Positions 1 through 11,500 are shown, numbered from the stretch's first letter. The stretch: DNA of 64,000 bases from Flavobacteriaceae bacterium (GCA_002691645.1 NZIP01000027.1:144655-208654); one strand, 5' to 3'. The notes: a model not told the origin generated them from the letters alone. Program-made: numbers and translations.

Positions 1-666
1 TTTCATTGCGCACTACGGGATAGCCAAACCTCAAATGTATGCTGTCTTGTGCTCTATCCCATTTGGTGATTTCTATAAAGGGATATCCCTTGAGTTCGAT
101 TTCATTTTCTACGACAAATCCTTCGAGTAAAGGCAGTTGACGCATCATCTGTGCTGCCTTAGAATACTGCTTTGATTTTGATTCGACATAGGCGGTATAG
201 GTGGTAGGCATTTCAACTTCACCAATAATTTCAACTTTAAAAGAGTTTTTGTGCTCGACTAGTTTATCGTAAAAGTCAAGGACGGTCTTTTTAGCCCTCT
301 TTTTTAAATCGGTATCTGAGGAGAACAGGTTACTCAGCCTGATGCTTATTCTGTGCTTAGGGTCGTTGATGTAGACCATCACATCTGTCAGTGAGTCGTG
401 AACCTGGTTTAAATTCCATTGGTAAACATGAGTCGAGTCTGAGAATTGAAATTCTTGCCTCAAACTGAGTATAGAGCCGTCTTGCTCAATTGCTTTGGCG
501 TTTGGGTTGGCACTGCTCCAGGTTTTTAAGGTTTGGTTGATGGTACCTGGAAGTGCAGGAGCTTGAAATCTAATAATGTAATCTGCTGGCCATAAAATAA
601 AATATCCAAGTGATACAACTCCAAGTAAGCTCAAAATTCCGAGAACAACTTTATTTCTTAGTGACA
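1..666 (-). CDS. Membrane-anchored GyrI-like/effector-binding domain protein (3' end outside window)
   Basis: The frame is open from an ATG at 666 to the left edge, giving 222 residues without a stop. The N-terminus (MSLRNKVVLGILSLLGVVSL) is one hydrophobic anchor, followed by a WPADYIIRF stretch and a PGTINQTLKTW motif. I recall both from flavobacterial proteins annotated as GyrI-like or AraC-effector-binding. The rest reads as the alpha/beta fold of that group (for example FKVEIIGEVEMPTTYTAYVE). There is no DNA-binding domain in the visible part, so a regulator role is not shown; ligand binding at the membrane is an inference. The start lies 4 bases after the haloperoxidase stop, so it is very probably the last gene of that operon. 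Family assignment is moderate; the coding call is strong. Confidence 0.6.
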
Positions 667-670
667 TGAT

Positions 671-1978
671 TTATTTCATTTTAACATTTTGCGTTACCCA
701 TTGACCTATGCTTCTTCCCTGCGTAAGTCCTAAATCTACCGCGGAACGGTAGTGAATTCCTCCGTACATTCTACTGATCGCTGCTTCTGCGGCAGCTTCG
801 TTAAATGAGGTATACGATCGAATCGGAAGCCCATAGGGTACTTCTGTATCGTCCGTAAAGGCAAAATCATCTCCGAACAATGTGGTCAAGGCAGTGGATG
901 CAGCTCCAGAAACTACGCTATGTCCACTAGTATACTCCGGAAATGGAGGTGTTTGCAGAATGGGCTGCCAAGAGTCATCAATATGCTGATTGATTAGCGT
1001 TTCGGGACGAATTAAATTCGATCTGTATTTTTCATCCCAGCAACTGATAAACCCATCTGCTAAACTGATTGCAGTTAGGGCATAGGCAGCAGCTGTTTTC
1101 ATGTAATCGGCCTCTGAGGTTCTCGCGGCGATCTTGGTGATTCCCATCCAGTGCGCCCCTGGGGTGATTTTTTTTGTAGCAAACATCAAGTGTCCTCGCT
1201 GTACGGAGACATAGGGATTACAATCCCAAAACTGAGCAATTTTGATTCCTTCTGATTCGTCTCCTTCTTCTTCAAGTTCTTTGCTAATGGTGTAAACCTC
1301 TAATAATTCTTTGTAAAATGCTGAATCAGGGTCTAGTGAGAACTCAGGATGCGTCTCAGGTTTAAATTGATCGGCACTGGTCAGTGTAAAAGGTCTTATT
1401 TTGTTCCAGTGGGGTTCAATGCCGTCCATATAGGCTGGAGGAGTGGGTTGCCACCTCGAGGGATCGTCGGTGTCAATAGTAAATTTAGGCATGGTACGCG
1501 TTTGATTGTACATGTCATTTTTCATCCATGCTAACATAACTTGTACCACCTTATTGGCATAATTCAAACTATTCTCAAATTCACGCTTATTAGCCTTTTT
1601 CCAACGCTCAAAATAAGTTTCTTGAAAACTCTCCATCATGTGTTCTGAGAAAACCAACTTTTTACTGAGCTCGGTATAGGCAATCCAAGCGGCTACCTTG
1701 TGATTAACTCCAACTGTTGCTTGAGGAATTCCTTGAAATTCGTTGAGTTGACCTGACAATGAGGTGTAGGTGGAGTCTTGCTGCGTCATAATTTCATAGG
1801 CAGCAATGGTCGGATAGGCATAAATACGACTTGCCACAGGAGGTGAAAAGATGTCATGGATCATGATTTCGGTTGTCTGATCCAAGGCCAGGTGATAATC
1901 TTCAGCACTTGCACTTAGCGGCTCGTTCGAACAACTGAGAAGCATACATGCGAATGCTATGGCTAAGATGTTTTTCAT
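671..1978 (-). CDS. Vanadium-dependent haloperoxidase / PAP2-family lipoprotein
   Basis: A 435-residue exported lipoprotein: the signal ends in a lipobox LLSC (Cys16). The C-terminal half carries the complete vanadate/phosphate pocket of the vanadium chloroperoxidase and PAP2 superfamily: K317 and R324 (K-x6-R spacing), S351-G352-H353 in YTSGH, and R403 with H409 in RMYGGIHYR. K to R (7 residues) and R to H (6 residues) match the spacing known for fungal chloroperoxidase. Family knowledge allows either halide oxidation with peroxide or phosphate-ester hydrolysis, and sequence alone does not decide. The start overlaps the end of the preceding ASPIC gene as ATGA (1975-1978), indicating translational coupling. 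It sits downstream of susCD and three FG-GAP/ASPIC lipoproteins, so it probably acts on the outside or in the periplasm on the substrate of that system. Confidence 0.88.
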   Translation of the reverse strand: MKNILAIAFACMLLSCSNEPLSASAEDYHLALDQTTEIMIHDIFSPPVASRIYAYPTIAAYEIMTQQDSTYTSLSGQLNEFQGIPQATVGVNHKVAAWIAYTELSKKLVFSEHMMESFQETYFERWKKANKREFENSLNYANKVVQVMLAWMKNDMYNQTRTMPKFTIDTDDPSRWQPTPPAYMDGIEPHWNKIRPFTLTSADQFKPETHPEFSLDPDSAFYKELLEVYTISKELEEEGDESEGIKIAQFWDCNPYVSVQRGHLMFATKKITPGAHWMGITKIAARTSEADYMKTAAAYALTAISLADGFISCWDEKYRSNLIRPETLINQHIDDSWQPILQTPPFPEYTSGHSVVSGAASTALTTLFGDDFAFTDDTEVPYGLPIRSYTSFNEAAAEAAISRMYGGIHYRSAVDLGLTQGRSIGQWVTQNVKMK

Positions 1979-4900
1979 TTTGTGTTTATTTTATAAAGTT
2001 GAATGGCTTCATTATTAAAAATGGCCAAGAGGTAATCTTTGTTTTTGATATGCAATTGTATCAATGCCCTTACCGCTTTGCCTTTAAAGTCTAAGCCCAA
2101 TTCAGACCCCAAAATTACATCATTCTCTTTGTTTATTAAAGCCCCCGAGAAGGTGTCGTATTTACCGTGATAAGGTTTTACGCCTAGATAGTTACCTCCT
2201 AAGAGTAAACTTTGCTCTCCTGAGTTGTTTTTAATTTTGAGACTACTGCTTATGGGCGAAGTTTGTAGTTCGCTTTCAAAGGGGACAAATTCTTGATATG
2301 AAACCCCATTCTGATTGCGTAAAAATCCAGAGCCTAGGAATTCTGCTTCATACAAGCTTGCTGCATCTAATTGCTCTTGGCTAAAGATTTCTACCATTGA
2401 TTTTCCGGCAAATTCGTTGTAGGATGAAAATGATTTGCGCAGTGAAACCATTTGTGTACTTAAATCATCTGTGGAACTCAGCGGATAGTAAGCGTTTTCT
2501 TTATAAACGGCGACTATTGGCTCTGTCTGCCCATTTCCGTCAAAATCTGAAGTGTAAACGCGTAAAGGATGTTCATTACTCGCTTTGAACTTAGAATTTA
2601 AGCCCCAATTGCCCAGTATAAAATCTAAATCTCCATCTTTATCGATGTCATAGGTATCAACCATTTGATAAAGGCCACTTGGAGCCTCAGTTTCTTTGGC
2701 ATTAAAAACTTTCTCTTCACCTTGAAGATACCAGGTAGGTTTCATGAATTCTCCAACCACGAGCAAATCTAATTTTGCATCTGCATTGACATCATACCAA
2801 AGGGCATCTGTAACGGCACCTTTAATATCGAAAGGGAGTGGTTTAAAACTTCCGGATGTATTCTCAAGAATATACGATTGAGGTGTGATTCCAAATTGCC
2901 CGGTATTGTGTTGATTACCCACAAATAAATCCATGTCACCGTCTTTGTCAAAATCCATAGGCTCAACCACCTTTGTATTGAGAAAGAACTGTTCTAAGCC
3001 CGAATTTTCTACTTTGAACACAGCGGTGTCCGAAAGTGTAAAAATATCGTCTTGTAAAGCTGAGGCTTGTCCGAAAAAATCAGCTCCTGCTGCTCCTAAG
3101 ATTAATTTTTTTTGCGCATTCTCATCAGTAAAACTCGATGCTACCACAATCTCTTTGAGTTTGTTTTCAGTGAGCGGAAGAAAGCTCACTTCAGTACTTT
3201 GATTTGTGAACAGAGAATCCTCCATGATAAAAACAGAATTAGATTCGAATTTGGAGCTTCCGATAAAAAGATCCTTTTGACCATCGTTGTTTAAATCGGT
3301 GTAAATTGATGCAGGGCCTCGATCTGACAATCGATAAGGTATCAGCTTTTCTCTATTAAAATCCAGGTAGTTGTCTTCTCTGTGACTGTAGTCTAAACCG
3401 ATTGATTGAGGATCAATTTTTTCAAAGCTAAGGGCGTAATTCTTTTTGTTGAATTCAGGGGTATAGACCTCCTCTGCCTTGTACTCTAAAGTCAAATGCC
3501 TGTTGCCTTGTAGGTTTACTTCTTTGGTATAGGTATTATTAGGCCAACGCACTAGGATAGAGTCTACTTGACTTTGCGCACCTAATCCAAAATGTATAAT
3601 GGGCTCTGAACTGGCTTGAAACCCTTTTAGGTTGTTCAAATATTTGGTTTGAACGCTTCCTTTGTTGTAAAGCATAACCTTTGCACCAATGGCTAGCCTA
3701 TTTTTACCGGGGTGGGATAGCTTGATGCTGAGAAAAGCATTTTCTGTTTCTTGGATGTTTTTATAGAGTTTAGGCGACCCGTCTATGGCATTGCTGATAA
3801 AGTCTAAATCTCCGTCTAAATCAAAATCGGCATAGGCCGTTGCAGAGGTATTACTGACATCATTTTTGACCCATTCAGTGGATACATCTTTAAAGGAAGG
3901 GCCTTCTTCACCTTTAAAAATTTTGGTAGCAACCGTGCCGCTGGGCATCATTTTAAGGGCCTCACTATCAACTAAAGAGGTGTTGTTGATTTTTTGTTGG
4001 ACCTGTTCATTGGATAAAAATCGAATGAAATCAAGATTATTCGGTCTTTTTGGAATTCCGTTTGAAACAAAAAGATCTTGCTTATTGTCTAAATCAATGT
4101 CTGTAAAAAGTGCACTCCACGACCAGTCTGTGGCAGCTACACCGCTTAAAATTGCCGTTTCTCTATAAGAATCGTCTGCTTCTGAGAGAAACAACATATT
4201 TCTTGTGAATTGATAGTGGTACCCAAAATCTTCAACTCTCATTTTTTGGGTTTGTATGTTGTCGTCTCCTTCGGATGATTTCAAGTTGAATTCATCTTCC
4301 GGTAGCATGTCGAGACTGATAAGGTCAAGTTTACCATCTCCGTTGAGGTCGGCGATGTCATTTCCCATAGAGAATCGAGTGGAGTAGGTAAAAAAGTCTT
4401 TTAAACGCTCGCTAAATGTTCCGTCTCCATTGTTGATATAGAAGTAATCGTCTTCGTGAAAGTCATTTCCAACATAGATATCAGGGTAGCCATCATCGTT
4501 AAAATCCGCTGTACTCAGGCCGAGGCCATATCCGTTAATGCCTCCAAAAATTCCAGCCTCTTCACTGACATCGATAAATGTTCCATTTTCGTTTTTTAAT
4601 AAGCGATCACCTGTGGCGTAATTTCTGGAATTCCTCAAATCGGCAGTTCCAAAAGAACGATCTGTGTGTATGGCATGATTTAAAATATAAACGTCTAAAT
4701 CTCCATCTAAATCGTAATCAAAAAAACTTGCTGCTGTGCTGTAGGTGTCCAGGTCAAGCCCGTACTGAGCTGCTTGTTCTGAAAAGTGACCACTTCCGTC
4801 ATTGATGTAAAGTTCGTTGAAACCGTAAAAACCATTGATTCCGACTACAGCACAGACGTAAATATCTAAATGACCATCGCCATTGACATCTGCCATGACG

Positions 4901-5244
4901 GCCCCTGTATTCCAACTGCTTTTTTTAGTTATTCCAGATTTTTCTGTGACATTTTCGAACTTCCAATTTCCTTTGTTGAGGTATAATTTATTTTCGCCTT
5001 GATTGGCGGATAAGAAGATGTCTGCAAGGCCATCGCCATTCACATCGCCCACTGCAACTCCGACTCCATTGTAGTAATAGAGGTAATCAAGAATAGTCAG
5101 ATTTTCTTTTTGATCGAGTAGGTTTTCAAAATCAATGCCTGCACTTTGAGCGTCAACCAATTCAAAGCCTTCCTTTGATTTGCATGAAGAAATAAGTATA
5201 AGGAGTGCTGTAAAAACTCCACCAAATAGTTTACTGCGCTTCAT
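1975..5244 (-). CDS. FG-GAP/VCBS repeat lipoprotein with ASPIC/UnbV domain (copy 1)
   Basis: 1,089 residues. The signal peptide ends in lipobox ISSC, so it is a lipoprotein. The N-terminal half (about 45-480) is a series of FG-GAP/VCBS blades with calcium-binding DxDxDGxxD loops such as DVNGDGLADIF, DYDLDGDLDVYI and DLNGDGKLDLI. An ASPIC/UnbV module follows at about 500-585 (GAKVMLYNKG, FGLGAQSQVDSILVRWP). A second set of blades fills the C-terminal half. It shares the order and the signature TDWSW with the two upstream genes, so the three are paralogues. It overlaps the gene before it by 14 bases and the haloperoxidase after it by 4. FG-GAP propellers resemble integrin alpha heads and usually bind calcium and ligands; no enzymatic residues are evident. 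The ligand is unknown. Confidence 0.9.
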   Translation of the reverse strand: MKRSKLFGGVFTALLILISSCKSKEGFELVDAQSAGIDFENLLDQKENLTILDYLYYYNGVGVAVGDVNGDGLADIFLSANQGENKLYLNKGNWKFENVTEKSGITKKSSWNTGAVMADVNGDGHLDIYVCAVVGINGFYGFNELYINDGSGHFSEQAAQYGLDLDTYSTAASFFDYDLDGDLDVYILNHAIHTDRSFGTADLRNSRNYATGDRLLKNENGTFIDVSEEAGIFGGINGYGLGLSTADFNDDGYPDIYVGNDFHEDDYFYINNGDGTFSERLKDFFTYSTRFSMGNDIADLNGDGKLDLISLDMLPEDEFNLKSSEGDDNIQTQKMRVEDFGYHYQFTRNMLFLSEADDSYRETAILSGVAATDWSWSALFTDIDLDNKQDLFVSNGIPKRPNNLDFIRFLSNEQVQQKINNTSLVDSEALKMMPSGTVATKIFKGEEGPSFKDVSTEWVKNDVSNTSATAYADFDLDGDLDFISNAIDGSPKLYKNIQETENAFLSIKLSHPGKNRLAIGAKVMLYNKGSVQTKYLNNLKGFQASSEPIIHFGLGAQSQVDSILVRWPNNTYTKEVNLQGNRHLTLEYKAEEVYTPEFNKKNYALSFEKIDPQSIGLDYSHREDNYLDFNREKLIPYRLSDRGPASIYTDLNNDGQKDLFIGSSKFESNSVFIMEDSLFTNQSTEVSFLPLTENKLKEIVVASSFTDENAQKKLILGAAGADFFGQASALQDDIFTLSDTAVFKVENSGLEQFFLNTKVVEPMDFDKDGDMDLFVGNQHNTGQFGITPQSYILENTSGSFKPLPFDIKGAVTDALWYDVNADAKLDLLVVGEFMKPTWYLQGEEKVFNAKETEAPSGLYQMVDTYDIDKDGDLDFILGNWGLNSKFKASNEHPLRVYTSDFDGNGQTEPIVAVYKENAYYPLSSTDDLSTQMVSLRKSFSSYNEFAGKSMVEIFSQEQLDAASLYEAEFLGSGFLRNQNGVSYQEFVPFESELQTSPISSSLKIKNNSGEQSLLLGGNYLGVKPYHGKYDTFSGALINKENDVILGSELGLDFKGKAVRALIQLHIKNKDYLLAIFNNEAIQLYKINTK

Positions 5245-8200
5245 AGAGTAAAGGCTTCATATTATTTCGAATGACCACTAGGAGCTCTTTATTGTTAGCG
5301 GATTTAATCTTTGCTAAGTGCTTGGCTTCTCCTTTAATTGATATACCACTGTTTTCGGCCGTCATCCAGGTGAAATTGTTTTGTCCATCACCTAAAAATA
5401 CATCGCCATAACTGGCGTCAAGACGAGAGAATTGTGGTTTAAATTCATGATCGTTTCCTACAGTGATCAGGTCTAAATGACCGTCATTGTTGACATCGCT
5501 ACAGCTGATATCACAAATACATGAAAATTGAGCTCGCGGAGGCAACGCCTTGGAGGTAAAGCTTCCGTTTTCATTGATCAAAAGAATAGAACTCGAATAA
5601 CGTACCTCTTTGACTATAGCAGACCTTAATAAGTCTGGGCCAAATAGGTCTTGGATATTTCGTCTTGCGTAATCTGAGGCTTTTAGGTTTTGTTTTTTCA
5701 AAGATACCAATTGGGCCGTTATTTCTCTTTTTTGGTGAATGGGATAATCGCCATTTTCATGAGCGATACAGACGATTTGCTCAATGCTTCCATTAGCGTC
5801 AAAATCGTTGATAAACATCCGAATGGCCTGTGCCTGCGAAGGCTTGTAGTGAATGTTTTCGCCTTGATTTCCCAGAATAAAATCGAGGTCACCATCTTTA
5901 TCAATGTCTACACTTTCAATGGTATTCCACCATCCAGTCAGCTCGTCTAATTCTGAAGATTGAAGAATGAGTTGCTTTCCATTGCTTTGGAATATTTTAG
6001 GACTACCCCAATCAGCAACAGTAATCAAATCTATGTTCCCGTCGGTATTGATGTCAACCCATAAGGCATCGGTTACCATTCCTGCGTTTTTGAGGTCGAA
6101 AGCATTTCGTTTGCTCACGTCTTCGAACTCTCCTTTTCCGTTGTTTTCAAGCAAGAGATGATTGGGATCAACCCCGTAAACCCCGGCAACTGATCTCGAA
6201 CCTATAAATAAATCCTGATCACCATCATTGTCGTAATCTGCAGCTTTAATCACTGAGATGTTTGTTCTATTCGAAGGTAATACCTGTTCGGACAGATTGA
6301 AATTGCCTCTGCCATCATTGAGGTAAATACGGGTTTTATAATTCAGCATTTCGGTTTGCTGATTACCTCCACTTCCGACAACTAGGTCTAAATCACTGTC
6401 TCCATCTATATCGACTAATGTTGCGGCGGTATCTTCAAAAGCGGCATCTTTCTGAAAGACGGCATTGCGCTTCGGTGTGAATTCCGCATTTTTCTTTTGA
6501 AGGTAGATTTGAGCAGACTGACCTTTTCCGCCTCCTACAAAAAGGTCTTCTAAGCCATCAGCATTGATATCCCCTACCGCAAAAGCAGGCCCTTCTTCAG
6601 ACAATTTATTGTAGAGTAGGCCTTCTTGATCAAAATCATTAAAACTGTTTTCTTGATGTGTAAAAAAGACGCTATTGTCCTTGGCCTTGAATAGGCCTTG
6701 TGTTTTTTTAGATGAATACTCGTATAGAGCATGACTCGGATCGTAGTCTACATAGACGCGTTGATTGGCTGCTACATTGTCTAAACGTACACTTTTACGA
6801 TCAGGCCAAATAACACGTATAGAATCTACAGTGGTCTTGGTTCCAAGCCCCTGGGTAATAGGATAGGAGATGGAAGATTGAAATCCTCGAGACGGGATGA
6901 GTTCGTTGTGAATAATTTGATCTTCTATATAGAAAATAACGCTAGAACCAACTGCAAACAAGTTCTTATCAGGGCCGTTTAATTCGACCTGAATATAATT
7001 GTTGTCAAGCTCATCAGAAGTGTTTTTGTACAATGAGACTTGTTCATTGACATTGTTAATCACTAGGTCTAGATCGCCGTCGAGGTCTAAATCGGCATAA
7101 GCTGCTCCATTGGATCGTGTATCTCGATCAAACCCCCATTCCTTATTGGCATTTTCAAACTTCAAGGATTTTAAGTTTTTGTAGGCGTAATTGGGTTGAG
7201 GTTTAACAGGCATCTTATTGATGATAGAGTCGATGGATTCTTTACGACCTGTCAGTGCCATTTTTTGGATGATTTCATTAGCGAAGAAATCGACAAAATC
7301 TAAATCTGTTAAGTCGTGATTGATTCCATTGGTAATAAAAATGTCTTTAAAACCATCGTTATCCATATCGAAAATGAGACCGGCCCAACTCCAGTCTGTT
7401 GCGTGAATTCCACTGTAATATGCGATTTCTGAAAAGGTTTGATTTCCATTGTTGAGTTGAAGGGTGTTTTGAATGTACTGCTGAAAGAAGTCTTTTTCTT
7501 GTTTGAGTTGAAAGACGTTGTAACCTTCGAATTCCATTACTGATTTGACGCGTTGTTCAGCCTCTGGCAACATATCTGTGACAAAAATATCGTTGTTTCC
7601 GTCGTTATTTATGTCGGCAATATCGATACCCATGGCAGATAAGCTCAGGTGATTAGTAAACTCCTTGATAGACTCTGTAAATGTGCCGTCTGTATTATTG
7701 ATATAGAGGTAATCTCTTTCGTAAAAATCGTTAGAGACATAAATATCGGGGTAGAGGTCTTTGTTAAAATCAGTGACCATTACGCCAAGACCAAAACCAA
7801 TAAGACTTCCATAGATCCCTGCTTCTTCACTGACATTGGTAAAGGTGCCGCCGTCATTGCGTAACAGCATATCTCCAACTCCTTTAAAAATGTGAGGTAC
7901 TCCCTCCCAATCTTGCGCTCTTACTTCACGTTGAGCGGCATAGCCTAACGAACTTACAGGAATGTTACTGTTATTTAAAATATAAGCGTCTAAATCACCG
8001 TCTAAGTCGTAGTCAAAAAATGATGCGTGTGTGCTAAATCCAGTTTCAGATAGGTTGAAGGCTTTGGCACTTTCTGTAAAGGTTAGATCGCCATTGTTGA
8101 TGTAAAGATCGTTATCGTGGTTGTTGCCTTCTAAATTACCTGCATTACTCACATAGATGTCAAGTAGGCCGTCTGCATTTATATCGGCCATGACCACTCC

Positions 8201-8554
8201 AGTTGACCAAGGTTTAAATCCTGCTACTCCTGCAGATGCAGTAATGTCTTCAAAAACCAAGTTTCCTTTGTTCAAAAAGAGTTTGTTTTCACCCATGTTA
8301 GCGGTGAGGTAAATATCTGGAAGGCTATCGTTGTTGATATCTCCTATTGCAACCCCTCCACCATTGTAAAAGTTTCGGTATTTAAATATGTTAAAGTCCT
8401 TTTGATTGTGCACTTCATTGATAAAAGACAGGCCAGATTGTTCAGGACTTAGCAGTTCAAAGAGCGTGTCTTGCTCTTGTTTTTGTTCGCTGTCTGCGCA
8501 AGAAAAAACCAGTATAACAATGGATAGTGTTAGTAATGTTTTTGCGTAATTCAT
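5231..8554 (-). CDS. FG-GAP/VCBS repeat lipoprotein with ASPIC/UnbV domain (copy 2)
   Basis: 1,107 residues with a lipoprotein signal (VFSC, Cys19). The architecture matches its two neighbours: N-terminal FG-GAP blades beginning with FYNGGGVAIGDINNDSLPD, a central ASPIC/UnbV module at about 520-605 (FAVGSSVIFY, QGLGTKTTVDSIRVIWP), then a second propeller-like half rich in DINADGLEDLF-type loops. TDWSW is conserved. The start overlaps the preceding gene as ATGA (8551-8554). The family name comes from cartilage acidic protein 1 and UnbV; in bacteria the function is undetermined. Likely a surface or periplasmic calcium-stabilised binding protein working with SusCD and the haloperoxidase; that role is inferred from position only. 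Confidence 0.9.
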   Translation of the reverse strand: MNYAKTLLTLSIVILVFSCADSEQKQEQDTLFELLSPEQSGLSFINEVHNQKDFNIFKYRNFYNGGGVAIGDINNDSLPDIYLTANMGENKLFLNKGNLVFEDITASAGVAGFKPWSTGVVMADINADGLLDIYVSNAGNLEGNNHDNDLYINNGDLTFTESAKAFNLSETGFSTHASFFDYDLDGDLDAYILNNSNIPVSSLGYAAQREVRAQDWEGVPHIFKGVGDMLLRNDGGTFTNVSEEAGIYGSLIGFGLGVMVTDFNKDLYPDIYVSNDFYERDYLYINNTDGTFTESIKEFTNHLSLSAMGIDIADINNDGNNDIFVTDMLPEAEQRVKSVMEFEGYNVFQLKQEKDFFQQYIQNTLQLNNGNQTFSEIAYYSGIHATDWSWAGLIFDMDNDGFKDIFITNGINHDLTDLDFVDFFANEIIQKMALTGRKESIDSIINKMPVKPQPNYAYKNLKSLKFENANKEWGFDRDTRSNGAAYADLDLDGDLDLVINNVNEQVSLYKNTSDELDNNYIQVELNGPDKNLFAVGSSVIFYIEDQIIHNELIPSRGFQSSISYPITQGLGTKTTVDSIRVIWPDRKSVRLDNVAANQRVYVDYDPSHALYEYSSKKTQGLFKAKDNSVFFTHQENSFNDFDQEGLLYNKLSEEGPAFAVGDINADGLEDLFVGGGKGQSAQIYLQKKNAEFTPKRNAVFQKDAAFEDTAATLVDIDGDSDLDLVVGSGGNQQTEMLNYKTRIYLNDGRGNFNLSEQVLPSNRTNISVIKAADYDNDGDQDLFIGSRSVAGVYGVDPNHLLLENNGKGEFEDVSKRNAFDLKNAGMVTDALWVDINTDGNIDLITVADWGSPKIFQSNGKQLILQSSELDELTGWWNTIESVDIDKDGDLDFILGNQGENIHYKPSQAQAIRMFINDFDANGSIEQIVCIAHENGDYPIHQKREITAQLVSLKKQNLKASDYARRNIQDLFGPDLLRSAIVKEVRYSSSILLINENGSFTSKALPPRAQFSCICDISCSDVNNDGHLDLITVGNDHEFKPQFSRLDASYGDVFLGDGQNNFTWMTAENSGISIKGEAKHLAKIKSANNKELLVVIRNNMKPLLYEAQ

Positions 8555-11500
8555 TCTAAAACGGATATTGTTTTTAATGCTTTATTATTGATGCCTAATA
8601 ACAAATAAGGCTTTTCATCTATAATTGTTCTTTTGGCGGATCTCAGTGCACCATGGTAGAGCGGTCGCTGTGATATGCTATGGGTTTTAGTGTTGTAAAA
8701 CAATCCTCTTATTGCATCTTGCCTCGCCATTAGGGTGTTGATTTCGGTGTGATTTCCTCCTAAAAAAAGTTCATCCTCATTCCACTTTTCAATTGCAAAG
8801 ATAGGTCCAATTTGCCCCATTTTATCAAAGGGAACCCATTGAAATTTAGATTCTTCACCCTGTTTTAACACTCCAGAGTATAAGGTGTGTACTTGTCTTT
8901 GTACAGCGTTTTGAAGTTCTGTTCCTAAAAGATCTTTCAATGCTGTTTTTGCAAATGCATCATAGGACAATCGATTCTTATTGAGTAGCGGAATTTGTTT
9001 TATGATTTCATCTTTTTGTGAAAAGAGGGTTTCTTTATGTTCAAAGTAATAGGTCAACAAGGCGTCTGTTTTGCCATTGTTGTCAAAATCGTTTAGATAT
9101 AAGGTTAAGGGTTCTTCAGCAGAGGCTTTAAGAATGGAGTTTGCACCCCAATTTCCTAACAAAACATCGAGTTTTCCATCGTCGTCAAGATCTGAGACAT
9201 AGAGGGTATTCCACAAGCCGTTTAGCTTTGAAGGAATACACTGCTCACAGTTTTTGAGTTTATCACCCTCATTTAGGAGTACTTGTGGCGCTTCGAATAA
9301 GCCCACGCTTATAAAATCTAAGGTATTGTTTGCGTCAATGTCAATCCAAGCGTGATCTGTTATGGACGATATCTTATCGATTTCTGAAGTAAAATGGCTT
9401 GGAAAGGGTTCAAAAGAAACTCCTGTATTTTTCAATAAAAAGTGCTTAGTAGCAGTACCAAAATTCATGGCTGTTGCTGAAGAAGTAATGCTCAAATCTA
9501 CTAAACCGTCGTTATTAATATCTGCAGCAACTATTTTTGACGCTTCGACTTCAAAGGAAGAAAGCAATTCAGGAGTATAAATGAATTGTTGCTGTTTATT
9601 TTGTAAATACGCCCTTAGTTGTACAGCTTCACCTGAATTGAATTCATAGCCTGCTGAACCTACGACAAGATCTAATCGTCCGTCTGCATTGAGATCAGCA
9701 AAAGCAGCCGCAGTGTCTTCGTTTAGGGCGTGTGCTTCAAAGCGCTGTTGGTCTTTTGAAAAAGAACCCCCTTTTAGTTGGGTGAATAAGGCAGAGGCTT
9801 GAGACTTTGCTCCGGTTATAAAGAAGTCTTGAAGTCCGTCATTATTGTAGTCTGCGACGATGATCTCAGGGCCTTCTAAAGATAGGGCAAAAGGCAAAAG
9901 CGGTTCTCGGTTAAAATCGAGAACTACATTTTCTCGATGGGTAAAGTCGACGATTGAAGAGTCGTCGAGCTTTTGGTTTAAGCTGGGCTTATGATTGGAT
10001 TTCGCCTCTTTATAGCTAAGTTTTAGTTTTCCTTTATCTTGGTGGGTTAGAGTTTGTGTTTTTTGATCAGGCCATACAACTTTGATAGAGTCTATCGTTG
10101 GCGACTCTCCTAATCCAAAGAGTAGAGAAGTGGGCTGTGAAGACAAATAGGATTTGTGAGGAAAGTTTTCTCTAAATTGACTGCGACCCTCATGAAATAC
10201 CCAGACTTTAGCGCCTATGCCATTGAGGTTTCCTTTAGGGCCATCAAATGTGACTTCTAAACTGTGGTGAGCTTTACTTTGGTTGATGAGAATTTGTGCT
10301 GTTTCACTATTATTGCTTACGATTAAATCTGGCGCTCCATCAGCGTTTAAATCTGCAACTACAGCTCCATGAGCAAATGAAGGTTTAAAATCAAACCAAG
10401 TGTTTTGAGTGTTTTCTAAGCTTAGTCCGTCTAAATTTTTAAATAGGTAGTTTGCTTTTTTCTTCGCAGGTATTTTTTTGATGAGCTCTAGATCTTGTTG
10501 ATTCATACCCTCATCGAGTTGGTGCTGAATTTGATCGTTTGAGATGAAGTTGATGTAGTCTAAATCATTAGTAGCCCCTATAATTCCATTACTTATAAAA
10601 AGGTCTTTGTATCCGTCCAAATCAAAATCGGCATCGAGAACTGACCAAGACCAGTCTGTGGCCGCCATTCCTGATAATTGTGCAATCTCTGAGAATTCTA
10701 AAGAACCGAGATTGAGGTGGAAAGTATTTTGCATGAATTGCGGACTGTAACCTCGCTTTAAATTTTGGGTATAGATAGGATAGGGGTATTCTTGACCGGA
10801 ATTCTTGTAATCCAATAGATCTTTAGGTAACATATCTAAACTCAAGATGTCTGGTTTTGAATCGTTGTTGAGGTCAGAAATCAGGCTCCCCATTGAGAAA
10901 TGAGTGGTGTGACCAAGCTTTTCCGCTTGTTCATGGTTAATTTCTTTAAAATGTGTACCTCCCTGATTTATGTAGAGGTAATCGTTTTCGAAAAAGTCAT
11001 TTCCTACGTAAATATCCGGATAGCCATCTGCATTGAGGTCTGAGATTGAGGCGGATAATCCATAACCAGAAACACCTTGAAAAAGCTCGACTTTTGATGA
11101 AATATCGACGTAGGTTCCGTCTTGATTTTCATAAAATCGGTCTCCGGCAAGGCGATCAAAGGATTGTCGCTGCTCTCCATTGCTGTAATTTCTGTTGGGA
11201 TAAACGGAGTGATTGAGTAAAAACAAATCTAAATCGTTGTCTTGATCGAAATCAAAAAAATAAGCTTGAGTCGAAAGGCCCTCAAAATCGAGCTTATATG
11301 GTTTTGACATTTCTTTGAATTGAGGAATTCCGCGCTCTGAATTTCCTTGATTGACATAGAGTAAATTATGTCCATTTAAGGCCTTAAAACCTGAAGCCTT
11401 GCTGATATAAATGTCTTTGAGGCCATCTTGATTGATGTCGATTACACTTACCCCTGTGGTCCATCCCGTGGCATTGTCAATTTGAGAATGTGGCAGTACG

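Noticed and set aside
3866..4168. 100-codon plus-strand frame opposite the first ASPIC gene
   Set aside because: Shadow of the repeat-coding strand; low-complexity Ser/Leu composition and no neighbours in that direction.
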